28,067 nucleotides of DNA from Clostridiales bacterium (GCA_019421385.1 JAHZFK010000010.1:48260-76326); one strand, 5' to 3'; numbered from the stretch's first letter, positions 8,663-17,101 are shown. Notes: generated by a model not told the origin, from the sequence alone. Numbers and translations: made by a program.

Positions 8663-10399
8663 ATGATGAAGCGAAGGATAGTGGCGGTGATGCTCAGCCT
8701 GTGCTTGCTGATTCCGGTGACAGCCGGTGCAGCGCAGGAGCAGGCGGTATGTGGTTATCCCACAGAGCAAACCATGCGAGAATTATCGAAAACGGTCAAA
8801 CGTGGGGAGTTCTTGGAAGCACTTGCAATCGCATCTGGAGAAAATCTGGCAGACAGCGCTTGGATCGACATGGAGGTATACTTTACTGACGGTGCAGACG
8901 TGTCTGACGGTGTAAAATGGGCGTTTGCAAAGTGGGTTTTGAATGGTGACAATGCAGGGGAAGAACGTGGCACACTGCGATTGGATGACCCAATCACCCG
9001 GCAGGAAGCCGCTGCCTTTCTGGGGCGGTATCTGGATTACCGTTATACCGAATTGCCTGCCGGCTGTGGCACGGGTTCTCCTTCGATGGATAACGTCGCG
9101 GATTGGGCGCAGCATGGTGTGATGCAGTGTTGGATGTATGGTGTGATCGATACAAAAGACATGCCTGATTTTCGACCAGACGGTTTGGTATCCGGTGAAG
9201 AGGCGGCAGAGTGGATCGCAAATGCCAATGCTGTAACCGCAAGCGCCTATTGGACACCGGAAGAAGCGGATACGTTTGCTGATGCGCTGGTACGCGCAGC
9301 CGCACCAGAAGGGAATTGGGTACTGTCACCTTATTCCGCACGGCTGTGCCTTGCCATGCTGGCAAACGGTGCCAAGGGCGAAACGCAAGCTGAATTGCTG
9401 GCTGCTTTGCAAATCGACGATCTGGACGCATTTAACCAGAACGTAAAGGAGCTGCTGGAAACGTACGACGGCTATGCTCGTATTATGTCGCTCGATACGG
9501 CAAACTCTATCTGGATCAATCAAAGCTGGTTTGACGGCAAAGGCGAATTTTTGCCGGATTTTGAGAAAAGCATGGATGCGGACTATCGAGCGACGGTCGA
9601 GGAGGTTACGAATAAAGACTCGGTCGAGCGGGTAAATGCATGGGCAAATGAAAAGACAAACGGCAAAATTCCGTCCATCCTGACCGAGGATAATCGTGAA
9701 TTTGTGACTGCATTGGTTAATGCCGTATACTTTAAGGCGGCTTGGGAAAACGAGTTTTATGAAAGCAAGACGGAAGAAGCTGACTTTGAAAATGCGGATG
9801 GTACAACCGGAACGGTTGATATGATGCACCAGACAAATGGCTTCGGCTATTATGCGACGCCGGGTGTAGAGGCGCTCAAGATGGACTACCGAAAATATGC
9901 GGTGGATAATGCCGAGGGAGACAACTGGGAATACTTCCGCGACGCGGATTTCAGTATGTATCTGATCAAAGCAGATCAGGAGATCGACGTGCAGCATCTG
10001 CTAGATCAGGCGGAATTTGCCTACGGTGATGTTGCGGTATCTGTGCCAAAATTCAAAGTGGAGTACGGCACAGCGTTGGACAATGCTTTGCAGGCGCTTG
10101 GCGTTAAGACCGCGTACGATCCGGAAAAAGCAGATCTGACCGCAATGATCGATCCGTCCAGCCTGCCGGGCGGTCAGCATTTTCTAGATACTGTTCTCCA
10201 AAAGGCATATATCGCAGTGGATGAGAAGGGAACAGAAGCGGCGGCCGTCACTGCTGCAGCAAACACGGGAGGCTCTGCCGAGCCGACTCGTCCGAAACTG
10301 GTGCGCACTTTCACGGCAGACAGTCCGTTCTGGTTTGTCATTCGTGATAATGCAAACGGAGAAATTCTGTTTGTAGGTCGGTATGAAATGGTGCAATAA
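8663..10399 (+). CDS. Secreted serpin with degenerate SLH-like N-terminal region
   Basis: A 578-residue exported protease-inhibitor-family protein. Residues 1-23 form a signal peptide (basic MMKRR, hydrophobic core, AGA). Residues about 73-125 and 138-190 resemble weak SLH repeats (FTD..., DPITRQEAAAFLGRYL; then DNVADWAQHGVMQCWMYGVI with FRPDGLVSGEEAAEWI), suggesting cell-wall retention. The serpin fold runs from about 198 to the end, including NWVLSPYSARLCLAMLANGAKG, VNAVYFKAAWENEF and FWFVIRDNANGEILFVGRY. The reactive-centre hinge is GTEAAAVTAAA at 523-533; small residues here are typical of inhibitory serpins. By standard spacing P1 would be near G537, though the loop length makes this uncertain. 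ATG 8666 is an alternative start. Related serpins from gut Clostridia inhibit serine proteases; the target here is unknown. Confidence 0.92.
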   Translation: MMKRRIVAVMLSLCLLIPVTAGAAQEQAVCGYPTEQTMRELSKTVKRGEFLEALAIASGENLADSAWIDMEVYFTDGADVSDGVKWAFAKWVLNGDNAGEERGTLRLDDPITRQEAAAFLGRYLDYRYTELPAGCGTGSPSMDNVADWAQHGVMQCWMYGVIDTKDMPDFRPDGLVSGEEAAEWIANANAVTASAYWTPEEADTFADALVRAAAPEGNWVLSPYSARLCLAMLANGAKGETQAELLAALQIDDLDAFNQNVKELLETYDGYARIMSLDTANSIWINQSWFDGKGEFLPDFEKSMDADYRATVEEVTNKDSVERVNAWANEKTNGKIPSILTEDNREFVTALVNAVYFKAAWENEFYESKTEEADFENADGTTGTVDMMHQTNGFGYYATPGVEALKMDYRKYAVDNAEGDNWEYFRDADFSMYLIKADQEIDVQHLLDQAEFAYGDVAVSVPKFKVEYGTALDNALQALGVKTAYDPEKADLTAMIDPSSLPGGQHFLDTVLQKAYIAVDEKGTEAAAVTAAANTGGSAEPTRPKLVRTFTADSPFWFVIRDNANGEILFVGRYEMVQ

Positions 10400-10403
10400 C
10401 TGG

Positions 10404-10432
10404 TTGACAAACCGTGCTTGGGGGTATAATAT
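10404..10432 (+). promoter_or_regulatory. Promoter of the thrS T-box leader
   Basis: A perfect TTGACA (10404-10409) is followed by TATAAT at 10425-10430 (15-base spacer) or the overlapping TAATAT at 10427-10432 (17-base spacer). It starts five bases after the serpin stop, and the transcript would begin just before the T-box stem I. Confidence 0.8.
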
Positions 10433-10439
10433 AGTCACA

Positions 10440-10705
10440 TATAGTTGCAAAAGGCGATGACGGAAATCCCATAGATACCCCTATGCACCTGTCAGAGAGC
10501 GGACGACGTGGCTGAAAGCGTCCGTAGGCGCTGGTATAGTGGCACCGATTCCCGAGCTCCGCGGCGGAAAACACAGTATGTCGCGGCGTTTCGTCCACGT
10601 TACGGACTCCAGAGCGGCAAGTCTGTCAGTAGGCTTGCAAGCAGGGTGGAACCGTGGGTTTAGTATAAGCTCACCCCTGATTTGATGTCGGGGGTGGGCT
10701 TTTTT
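10440..10705 (+). promoter_or_regulatory. T-box riboswitch, threonine-type, controlling thrS
   Basis: This fills the 341-base gap before thrS. The T-box sequence AGGGTGGAACCGTGGG (10643-10658) is nearly the consensus and would pair with the uncharged tRNA 3' end, favouring the antiterminator. Upstream are the stem I elements CAGAGAGCGG and GGCTGAAAGC. An ACC threonine codon at 10544-10546, followed by CCCGAGCTC, is the likely specifier; that position is inferred from typical leader layout without folding. The element ends in a strong terminator. Low charged tRNA-Thr should therefore raise thrS transcription. Confidence 0.93.
10669..10705 (+). terminator. T-box-controlled terminator
   Basis: GCTCACCCC (10669-10677) pairs with GGGGTGGGC (10691-10699), with one G-U pair, followed by six Ts (10700-10705). 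It is the terminator half of the T-box switch upstream of thrS. Confidence 0.9.
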
Positions 10706-10740
10706 GTTCTCCCCGCAAAACAAAAAGGAGGAACACCATT

Positions 10741-12495
10741 ATGTCCGAAGACAACAAGTACACGTTTGAAAACCCGGAGTACCGCGACACCTATCGTCAT
10801 ACGGTATCGCACATTCTCGCACAGGCGGTCAAGCGCCTGTATCCGGAAGTGAAGCTCGCGATTGGTCCGTCGATCGAAAACGGCTTCTACTATGACTTTG
10901 ACGCGCCGTTCTCGTTTACGCAGGAAAACCTCGATGCGCTCGAAGCAGAAATGAAGAAGATCTGCAAGGAAAAACTCAAGCTTGAGCGATTCGAGCTGCC
11001 GTGTGCTGAAGCCCGCAAGCTGATGGAGGAAAAGGAAGAGCCGTACAAGGTGCAGTTGATTGATGACCTGCCGGAGGATGCGACTATTTCGTTCTACAAG
11101 CAGGGCGAATTCACCGACCTGTGTGCCGGTCCGCATCTGGATTCGACCGGTCGGGTCAAGGGCAACGGCATCAAGCTGATGAATGTCACCGGTGCATACT
11201 GGCGCGGCGACAGTAAGAATAAGATGCTCCAGCGCATTTATGGCACGGCCTTCCCGAAGAAGGACGAGCTGGATGAATATCTCAACATGCTGGAAGAAGC
11301 CAAGAAGCGCGACCATCGTCGCCTTGGCAAAGAGCTTGGCTTGTTCATGTTGACCGAGGAAGGCCCCGGCTTCCCGTTCTTCCTGCCCAATGGCATGACG
11401 CTCAAAAACACGCTGATCGACTACTGGCGCGAAGTGCATAAGAAGTACGGATATGTAGAGGTTTCCACGCCGGTCATCCTGAGCCGCAAGCTGTGGGAGC
11501 GCTCGGGTCACTGGGATCACTATAAGAACAACATGTACACCACGGTCATCGACGAAGAGGATTTTGCGATCAAGCCGATGAACTGCCCGGGCGGCATGTT
11601 GGTTTATAAGTCTCAGCCGCACTCCTACCGCGAGTTGCCGCTGCGCGTGGGCGAACTGGGTCTGGTACACCGTCACGAGCTGTCTGGCGCGCTGCATGGT
11701 CTGTTCCGCGTGCGTTGCTTCACGCAGGACGATGCACACATCTTTATGACCCCGGAGCAGATGAAGGACGAGATCAAGAATACCGTCAAGCTGTTTGACG
11801 AGGTGTACTCGGTCTTTGGTCTGACCTACAAGATTGAGCTGTCCACCATGCCGGAGGATCATATCGGCACGGTTGAACAGTGGGAGCACAATCAGGATAT
11901 CTTGAAGGAAGCCATCACCGAGATGGGCAAGGACTATGTGGTCAACGAGGGCGACGGCGCGTTCTACGGTCCGAAGCTGGACTTCCATCTGGCCGATTCC
12001 CTTGGCCGTACTTGGCAGTGCGGCACGATCCAGCTGGATTCTCAGCTGCCCGAGCGTTTTGAACTCGAGTACATCGGTGCGGATGGCGAAAAGCATCGCC
12101 CGATCATGATTCATCGCGTTGTGCTCGGTTCGATCGAGCGTTTCATCGGTGTTATCACCGAGCATTTTGCCGGTGCGTTCCCGACGTGGCTTGCGCCGGA
12201 GCAGGTTCGTGTCATGCCGATGACCGACCGCAATATCCCGTGCTCGCAGGAGGTTGTGCGTCAGTTGACCGAAGCGGGCTTCCGTGTATCTATGGATGAC
12301 CGCAATGAAAAGATCGGTTACAAGATCCGTGAGGCACAGGTGCATAAGGTGCCGTATATGGTTATCATTGGCGATAAGGATGAGGAAAAGGGCATCATCT
12401 CTGTGCGCGAGCGTAAGACTGGTGAAACCACGCAGATGGAGTTGTCCGAGTTTATTGAGAAGCTCAGCTATGAGGTTAAGGAAAAACTGAAGTAA
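10741..12495 (+). CDS. thrS: Threonyl-tRNA synthetase lacking the TGS domain
   Basis: Class II synthetase that charges tRNA-Thr. The 584-residue protein starts directly with the editing domain: HTVSH (H20, H24) and C128/H132 in LCAGPHLD are the expected editing residues. The catalytic core follows, with MNCPGG (zinc-ligand cysteine), RVRCFTQDDAHIF (motif 2 and a zinc-ligand histidine) and MIHRVVLGSIERFIG (motif 3, third ligand). The anticodon-binding domain is C-terminal, from about VRVMPM. The usual enzyme is about 640 residues with an N-terminal TGS domain, which is absent here. The missing part is not a truncation artefact, since the T-box terminator lies just upstream and AAAAAGGAGG precedes the ATG. 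Transcription is controlled by the T-box. Confidence 0.97.
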   Translation: MSEDNKYTFENPEYRDTYRHTVSHILAQAVKRLYPEVKLAIGPSIENGFYYDFDAPFSFTQENLDALEAEMKKICKEKLKLERFELPCAEARKLMEEKEEPYKVQLIDDLPEDATISFYKQGEFTDLCAGPHLDSTGRVKGNGIKLMNVTGAYWRGDSKNKMLQRIYGTAFPKKDELDEYLNMLEEAKKRDHRRLGKELGLFMLTEEGPGFPFFLPNGMTLKNTLIDYWREVHKKYGYVEVSTPVILSRKLWERSGHWDHYKNNMYTTVIDEEDFAIKPMNCPGGMLVYKSQPHSYRELPLRVGELGLVHRHELSGALHGLFRVRCFTQDDAHIFMTPEQMKDEIKNTVKLFDEVYSVFGLTYKIELSTMPEDHIGTVEQWEHNQDILKEAITEMGKDYVVNEGDGAFYGPKLDFHLADSLGRTWQCGTIQLDSQLPERFELEYIGADGEKHRPIMIHRVVLGSIERFIGVITEHFAGAFPTWLAPEQVRVMPMTDRNIPCSQEVVRQLTEAGFRVSMDDRNEKIGYKIREAQVHKVPYMVIIGDKDEEKGIISVRERKTGETTQMELSEFIEKLSYEVKEKLK

Positions 12496-12556
12496 GAAAT
12501 CGCATTCCGGCAGGGTAGTTCGCAGGTTGGCCGCATACCGAAAGGGGGATCTTGGT

Positions 12557-14314
12557 ATGAAAAAGCTGATTTCTGTTTGTTTTGCTTGCATCGCGTTGAC
12601 GTTCGCCGCGGGAGCGGCGAACGTCGGTACGATCGACAACGGTTATCCGGGAGACACAGAGGCGCAGGCGCAGATGCTATGTGATCTTGGTTTGTTCCGC
12701 GGCACGGAAAAAGGGTTTGAACTCGATAAGCCCATGACACGCGCTGAGGCGGCTGCGATGCTTACGCGCCTGCTTGGTGCAGAGGAGACAGCGCTTTCAA
12801 GCGAGTGGACGCATCCGTTTACCGATGTGCCGTCGTGGGCGGACAATTATGTCGGCTGGTTGTACGAGAGCGGGCTGACCAAGGGGACCTCAGCCACAAT
12901 TTACGGAGCAGAAGACAATGTCACTTGCGGGCAGTATTGTGTTTTTCTCGCCCGGTCGTTAAATAAAGGTAATGATGCTGCTCAACTTGCGAATGCAGAG
13001 GAAATTGCGGCGTGTGATAGCGCGGGATTTGTGCGCGGCGACGCGGTTTCCCTGTCTGTGCGTTTGCTGAGCAAGCAATATGGCAGAGTACCGGACAATG
13101 TGGACGCTGTTGTTACCGTGGCACACCATCTGATGGACTGCGGCGTGTATACTGCTGAGCAGTTCCGTCAGGCAGCTTGGAATGTGCTGCCGCGTGAATA
13201 TGTTCGTGCAGATTCCTATGGCACACTATATACGGATGACGGTGTACTGTCTTGTGTGATTGCTGGTGTGCGTGTACTTGCGGATGAAGAAAGTCAGGTC
13301 GTGCCGGATCGGGATTGGATTGATGGAACCGGTCGTTTATATGGTCGTATTACTACAGAAAACGGTGACATGACGGTATATCGAATTGATAGCGAAACCT
13401 TGAAGGCCGATTTGTTATTTTCCGGTGATAGTCAGACTCGGCTGCTTTGTACAGCTGGCGGAAAGGATTACTTTGTCGTCGATCATCAGCTGATGGTGGT
13501 TGAAAATGACGAGGCACGCCGCGAACCGATTTCTTTTCCAAAGGAATGGAACTTTGCCGCAGTCGCGTATGACGATGCTGGAGATCGCTGGATATTTCCC
13601 AGTAATCAGGGAATATGCCTTGTCGATGCCAATGGTTTGCAAATCTTTGGGACACAGCCCGTCAATAAGATTGAAAAACTAGGCGAGTTGATTCTGGCGC
13701 AGTATATCACAGCAGAGGATACCACGGTTTCTGCGTGGGCATGGACAGGCGAGTCCATAGGGAGCTACACGGTGCCGAATCCCATGCCCAAAGAACTGCA
13801 TGACAACCTGATGATGCAGGCGGATGTTACAGTACAGGCGGATGGCGTGATCTGTGGTGCTGCGGGCATGTATCGCGTGATTGACGATCGACTGGTACAA
13901 ATTACGGCACGCCCTGTTTATGACGTGGTGCAGCAGACAGATGGCACTTATGTCATCGTAACACATGATTTCGGCAGAGCCGTATATTATACCGAAAGTG
14001 CATTGCTGCTTCGCACAGGAGATACGCTGATGCGTATTCTGCCGGATGGCACAGAAGAATGGTTGCTGCCGCAGTTGCCCGAAGGCAGCCTGTTGCTGGG
14101 TGAGGTCGATCTGTTGGATGATGGACGCATTCAGTTTACCACGCTCAAGTCAACCGAACCGCGTATGATGGGACAGTTTACTTGCATATTGGATAATGGC
14201 AAGGTCACAGTGACCGACGCGACCGATGATATCTTCTATATGTGGGGCGACGACGCGATCGAAGTTGAACAGGCGCGTCTGGATGTGCTTGGTATCGGCA
14301 GCGGTGCGGCATAA
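12557..14314 (+). CDS. Secreted SLH-domain surface protein with possible beta-propeller body
   Basis: A 585-residue exported protein. I choose ATG 12557 because it starts a clear signal peptide (MKK, hydrophobic to AGA at residue 20); an upstream in-frame GTG or TTG-type start would put charged residues before it. SLH repeats lie at about 32-75 (QAQMLCDLGLFRGTEKGF...MTRAEAAAMLTRLLG) and 88-136 (FTDVPSWADNYVGWLYESGLTKG...). These would bind a secondary cell-wall polymer. The remaining 400 residues hold short strand-rich units such as GDRWIFPSNQGICLVDANG and DGTYVIVTHDFGRAVYYTES that suggest a beta-propeller, which I infer from pattern only. It is 61 bases after thrS with no terminator or promoter I can see between, so it may share the T-box transcript. 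Ligand and role are unknown. Confidence 0.85.
   Translation: MKKLISVCFACIALTFAAGAANVGTIDNGYPGDTEAQAQMLCDLGLFRGTEKGFELDKPMTRAEAAAMLTRLLGAEETALSSEWTHPFTDVPSWADNYVGWLYESGLTKGTSATIYGAEDNVTCGQYCVFLARSLNKGNDAAQLANAEEIAACDSAGFVRGDAVSLSVRLLSKQYGRVPDNVDAVVTVAHHLMDCGVYTAEQFRQAAWNVLPREYVRADSYGTLYTDDGVLSCVIAGVRVLADEESQVVPDRDWIDGTGRLYGRITTENGDMTVYRIDSETLKADLLFSGDSQTRLLCTAGGKDYFVVDHQLMVVENDEARREPISFPKEWNFAAVAYDDAGDRWIFPSNQGICLVDANGLQIFGTQPVNKIEKLGELILAQYITAEDTTVSAWAWTGESIGSYTVPNPMPKELHDNLMMQADVTVQADGVICGAAGMYRVIDDRLVQITARPVYDVVQQTDGTYVIVTHDFGRAVYYTESALLLRTGDTLMRILPDGTEEWLLPQLPEGSLLLGEVDLLDDGRIQFTTLKSTEPRMMGQFTCILDNGKVTVTDATDDIFYMWGDDAIEVEQARLDVLGIGSGAA
12598..12625 (+). other. Perfect 12-bp GNRA-loop hairpin inside the signal-peptide coding region
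   Basis: Arms 12598-12609 (GACGTTCGCCGC) and 12614-12625 (GCGGCGAACGTC) pair perfectly around the tetraloop GGGA. Three further G-U pairs are possible outward. It covers codons about 14-23 of the SLH protein and has no T tract, so it is not a terminator. It may slow or protect the mRNA near its start. Confidence 0.8.
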
Positions 14315-14317
14315 CCG

Positions 14318-14611
14318 TTACTCAAGCGCGCGGATATTATCCGAGCAGCGAAACACCTTGACATGGTATAATCGTCCGGGTTCAAGCGGACCAAAAGCGA
14401 ACTGCCCTTGTTCATCGGTGTATAGCGCACCGACTGGGGTTTCCGGTGCGTCGGCGCAGTAAATGGTGACAAGTGCTCCCGCGGCGGCTTTGCCGTCCGT
14501 GCCGGAAACAGTACCAAGCAGTGCAGGTCGCTGGTCGGCCGACAGTGCGACTTTGGTTTCAACCACCTCATTGGCTGCGGGCTTGACAAAAAAGGATTGG
14601 GAATAATTCAT
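14318..14611 (-). CDS. Small carboxypeptidase-regulatory-like (Ig-type) domain protein
   Basis: A 97-residue protein with no signal peptide or membrane segment. The start ATG (14609-14611, minus strand) has AAAGGGG nine bases upstream; a longer form of 115 residues from 14665 lacks such support. Residues about 30-85 (ALLGTVSGTDGKAAAGALVTIYC, then VGALYTDEQGQFAFGPLEPGRLYHVKV) show the alternating strand and turn pattern of the carboxypeptidase regulatory-like / SpaA-type beta-sandwich. That fold is usually extracellular and structural, so its cytosolic prediction is odd. The gene converges on the SLH gene, the two stops being three bases apart. The function is unknown. Confidence 0.72.
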   Translation of the reverse strand: MNYSQSFFVKPAANEVVETKVALSADQRPALLGTVSGTDGKAAAGALVTIYCADAPETPVGALYTDEQGQFAFGPLEPGRLYHVKVFRCSDNIRALE

Positions 14612-14688
14612 TGGGGCAAACCCCTTTCTGATACAAAGTTCTATTGACACTTTATGAAAATTCATTGAAAAAGGTGAGAAACACTATT

Positions 14689-16128
14689 ATGGCAGATAAG
14701 AAAAAACTGGTCAGCGAGATCACATCTATGGATGTGGATTTTGCGCAGTGGTACACGGATATTGTTAAGAAGGCAGAAATGATTGATTACTCATCTGTGA
14801 AGGGATGCGTCATTATGCGTCCCTATGCGCAGGCAATCTGGGAGAACATTCAGAAAACGCTGGATGGCATGTTCAAGGAGACGGGACATGAAAATGTTGC
14901 AATGCCGATTTTCATTCCGGAAAGTCTGCTGAAAAAAGAAGCCGATCACGTGGAAGGCTTTGCACCCGAGTGTGCATGGGTAACGCATGGCGGTTCGGAA
15001 AAGCTGGAGGAGCGTCTGTGTGTTCGTCCGACTTCGGAGACGCTGTTCTGCGAGCATTATGCAAAGGTAGTGCGCTCGTGGCGTGATTTGCCCAAACTGT
15101 ATAATCAGTGGTGCTCGGTGGTTCGTTGGGAAAAAACCACCCGTCCGTTCCTGAGAAGCCGTGAGTTTTGGTGGCAGGAAGGCCATACTGTTCATGCCAC
15201 GGCGGAAGAGGCAATGGAAGAAACGCTGCGTATGCTGAATATCTATGCGACATTCTGCGAAGAATATCTGGCTATGCCGGTGCTCAAGGGCGAAAAGACG
15301 GAGAAAGAGCGTTTTGCTGGTGCAGAAAAGACCTACACGATCGAAGCGATGATGCACGACGGTAAGGCGTTGCAGTCCGGCACAAGCCATTACTTCGGTA
15401 ACGGTTTTGCCAAGGCATTCAATATGCAGTATACGGACAAAAACAATACTTTGCAGTATATGGAGCAGACCTCTTGGGGCGTGTCCACCCGCCTGATTGG
15501 TGCGATCATCATGACCCACGGTGACAATGAGGGCCTTGTGCTGCCGCCGCGCATTGCGCCGACCCAACTGGTTGTTATTCCGGTTGCGGCACACAAGCCG
15601 GGCGTGACCGAAAAGGCGCAGGAGCTGTTGGACGTGGTCAAGGCGGCTGGTGTGCGTGCGAAGATTGACCTGTCTGATAACAGCCCTGGATGGAAGTTTG
15701 CCGAGTATGAGATGAAGGGTGTACCGCTGCGTCTCGAAGTCGGTCCGCGCGATATCGAACAGGGTCAGTGTGTGCTGGTGCGCCGTGACAGCCGCGAAAA
15801 GACGGTTGTTAAGTTTGAAGATCTGGCAAGTACGGTACCTGCACTGCTGGAGGAAATCCAGAAGGCATTGTTCCAAAAGGCGCTGAAGAACCGTGAAGAG
15901 CATACCTACACGGCAAAGAGCTTGGATGAGATGAAAGAGATCATGAAGGATCATGTTGGCTTTGTCAAGTCCATGTGGTGCGGAGATCTGGCCTGCGAGG
16001 AAAAGGTCAAGGAAGAGACCGGTATGCCCAGCCGCTGTATGCCGTTTGAGCAGGAACAGATTTCGGATGTCTGCCCGGTGTGCGGCAAGCCTGCGCATAA
16101 GATGGTCGTCTGGGGCATCGCGTATTGA
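14689..16128 (+). CDS. proS: Prolyl-tRNA synthetase, archaeal/eukaryote-type (type 3)
   Basis: Class II synthetase that charges tRNA-Pro. The 479-residue length, the absence of the bacterial INS editing insert and the C-terminal zinc-like region place it in the archaeal/eukaryotic-type group, which also occurs in Clostridia. Visible landmarks are the opening DFAQWYTDIVKKAEMID, CVRPTSETLFCEHY, the motif 2 stretch VVRWEKTTRPFLRSREFWWQEGH split over residues about 140-165, and the C-terminal cysteines of CGDLAC, SRC and CPVCGK, ending in the conserved terminal tyrosine. I choose ATG 14689, with AAAGGTGAG upstream; a TTG at 14644 would add 15 residues. No T-box is present in the short upstream gap. 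The downstream mscS gene is 34 bases away and may be co-transcribed. Confidence 0.96.
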   Translation: MADKKKLVSEITSMDVDFAQWYTDIVKKAEMIDYSSVKGCVIMRPYAQAIWENIQKTLDGMFKETGHENVAMPIFIPESLLKKEADHVEGFAPECAWVTHGGSEKLEERLCVRPTSETLFCEHYAKVVRSWRDLPKLYNQWCSVVRWEKTTRPFLRSREFWWQEGHTVHATAEEAMEETLRMLNIYATFCEEYLAMPVLKGEKTEKERFAGAEKTYTIEAMMHDGKALQSGTSHYFGNGFAKAFNMQYTDKNNTLQYMEQTSWGVSTRLIGAIIMTHGDNEGLVLPPRIAPTQLVVIPVAAHKPGVTEKAQELLDVVKAAGVRAKIDLSDNSPGWKFAEYEMKGVPLRLEVGPRDIEQGQCVLVRRDSREKTVVKFEDLASTVPALLEEIQKALFQKALKNREEHTYTAKSLDEMKEIMKDHVGFVKSMWCGDLACEEKVKEETGMPSRCMPFEQEQISDVCPVCGKPAHKMVVWGIAY

Positions 16129-16162
16129 TCTGCTCGGCAGATAATAGGGAAGGAGTAGGCCC

Positions 16163-17029
16163 ATGCTGGAATGGGTACAAAGCTTTTTAAACACGAAAAT
16201 CGGTGCGGTGGTTGGCTCGGTTGTTTTTGCGATCGTTGTATTAGCAGTTACACACTTGCTGGCCAGAATTGTCAATCGTGTGATGCGGCGTCTGGTTGAA
16301 CGTCATAGGCAGAGCAACAGCAGTCTGGCAACCATACTTGGATTTGCTCGATATATCGCGGTTGCAGCGGTATACTTTGCGGGTGCCATGGGTGTAGTGT
16401 ACAGCATTCCGCTGTTGTCGAGTGCAGTGCGGACGCTGTTGACTGCCGGCGGTGTGATTGCTGTCGTGGCTGGTCTTGCAGCGCAGGAAGCGTTGGGCAG
16501 TGTGGTCAGCGGCATGATGATACTGGCGTTCAAGCCCTTTCGTATGGGCGATGTGGTGCGGTATATTGATAATGACATCTCCGGTGTCATTGAAGAAATT
16601 ACGCTGCACCATACAGCCATCCGCACATGGGAAAACAAGCGTGTAATCATCCCGAATAGCAAAATGAACAGCTCGATCATTGAAAATGCGGATTATGCGG
16701 ATAGCAAGGTTTGCGTTTTCATGCAGATTGGCGTGACCTATGAATCCAATATTGATTTGGCCAAAAAGCTGTTGGCGGAAGAAATTTTGCGTCAACCTGA
16801 CTTTATGGATGTGCGCACGCCGGAACAAAAGGCGGCAGGCGCACCGCAGGTACAGGTGGTTGTGCTGGAGCTCGCCGATTCCGCGGTTACGCTGCGTGCA
16901 TCACTGTGGGCCAAGGATAACAGTACGGCGTTTGGCTTGAAGTGTGCGGTACTGGAGAATATCAAAAAGCGCTATGAAGAGAATGGCATTGATATCGCGT
17001 ATCCGCATATGGTTGTAGTGCAAAAATAA
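16163..17029 (+). CDS. Small-conductance mechanosensitive channel, MscS family
   Basis: A membrane channel that opens under membrane tension to release solutes on hypo-osmotic shock. The 288-residue protein has hydrophobic segments at about 14-34 and 61-82 and a third, glycine/alanine-rich pore helix at 88-118 (LLTAGGVIAVVAGLAAQEALGS within it) that matches MscS TM3. The beta domain signature follows: FKPFRMGDVV (123-132), GVIEEITLHHTAIRTWENKRVIIPNS. The C-terminal alpha/beta domain ends the protein. GGAAGGAGTAGG lies just upstream of the ATG. It follows proS closely and is closed by a strong terminator, suggesting a proS-mscS unit without an obvious functional link. Confidence 0.93.
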   Translation: MLEWVQSFLNTKIGAVVGSVVFAIVVLAVTHLLARIVNRVMRRLVERHRQSNSSLATILGFARYIAVAAVYFAGAMGVVYSIPLLSSAVRTLLTAGGVIAVVAGLAAQEALGSVVSGMMILAFKPFRMGDVVRYIDNDISGVIEEITLHHTAIRTWENKRVIIPNSKMNSSIIENADYADSKVCVFMQIGVTYESNIDLAKKLLAEEILRQPDFMDVRTPEQKAAGAPQVQVVVLELADSAVTLRASLWAKDNSTAFGLKCAVLENIKKRYEENGIDIAYPHMVVVQK

Positions 17030-17033
17030 TAGG

Positions 17034-17068
17034 AAACAGGCTGTCCGGATGGGCAGCCTGTTTTGTTG
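17034..17068 (+). terminator. Terminator after mscS
   Basis: A 13-bp stem (17034-17046 with 17051-17063, one G-U pair) around the loop GGAT, followed by T-rich TGTTG. It ends the proS-mscS unit. Confidence 0.88.
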
Positions 17069-17101
17069 AATGCGTTTCGCTTGTTCACATAATGGTTTTG
17101 C

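Noticed and set aside
10660..12639. A 659-codon minus-strand open frame over thrS
   Set aside because: It runs through the thrS gene and its terminator, has no recognisable motifs and no ribosome binding site, and the sense strand is unmistakably ThrRS.
14644..14672. TTGACA at 14644 as a proS promoter, or TTG there as the proS start
   Set aside because: No acceptable -10 box occurs at 16-18 bases, and ATG 14689 has a better ribosome binding site and fits the family N-terminus.
14612..14688. A possible T-box leader for proS
   Set aside because: The gap is under 80 bases and lacks the conserved AGGGTGG core.
14791..16275. A 494-codon minus-strand open frame over proS
   Set aside because: Antisense shadow of proS, rich in His/Arg/Leu as expected for such shadows.
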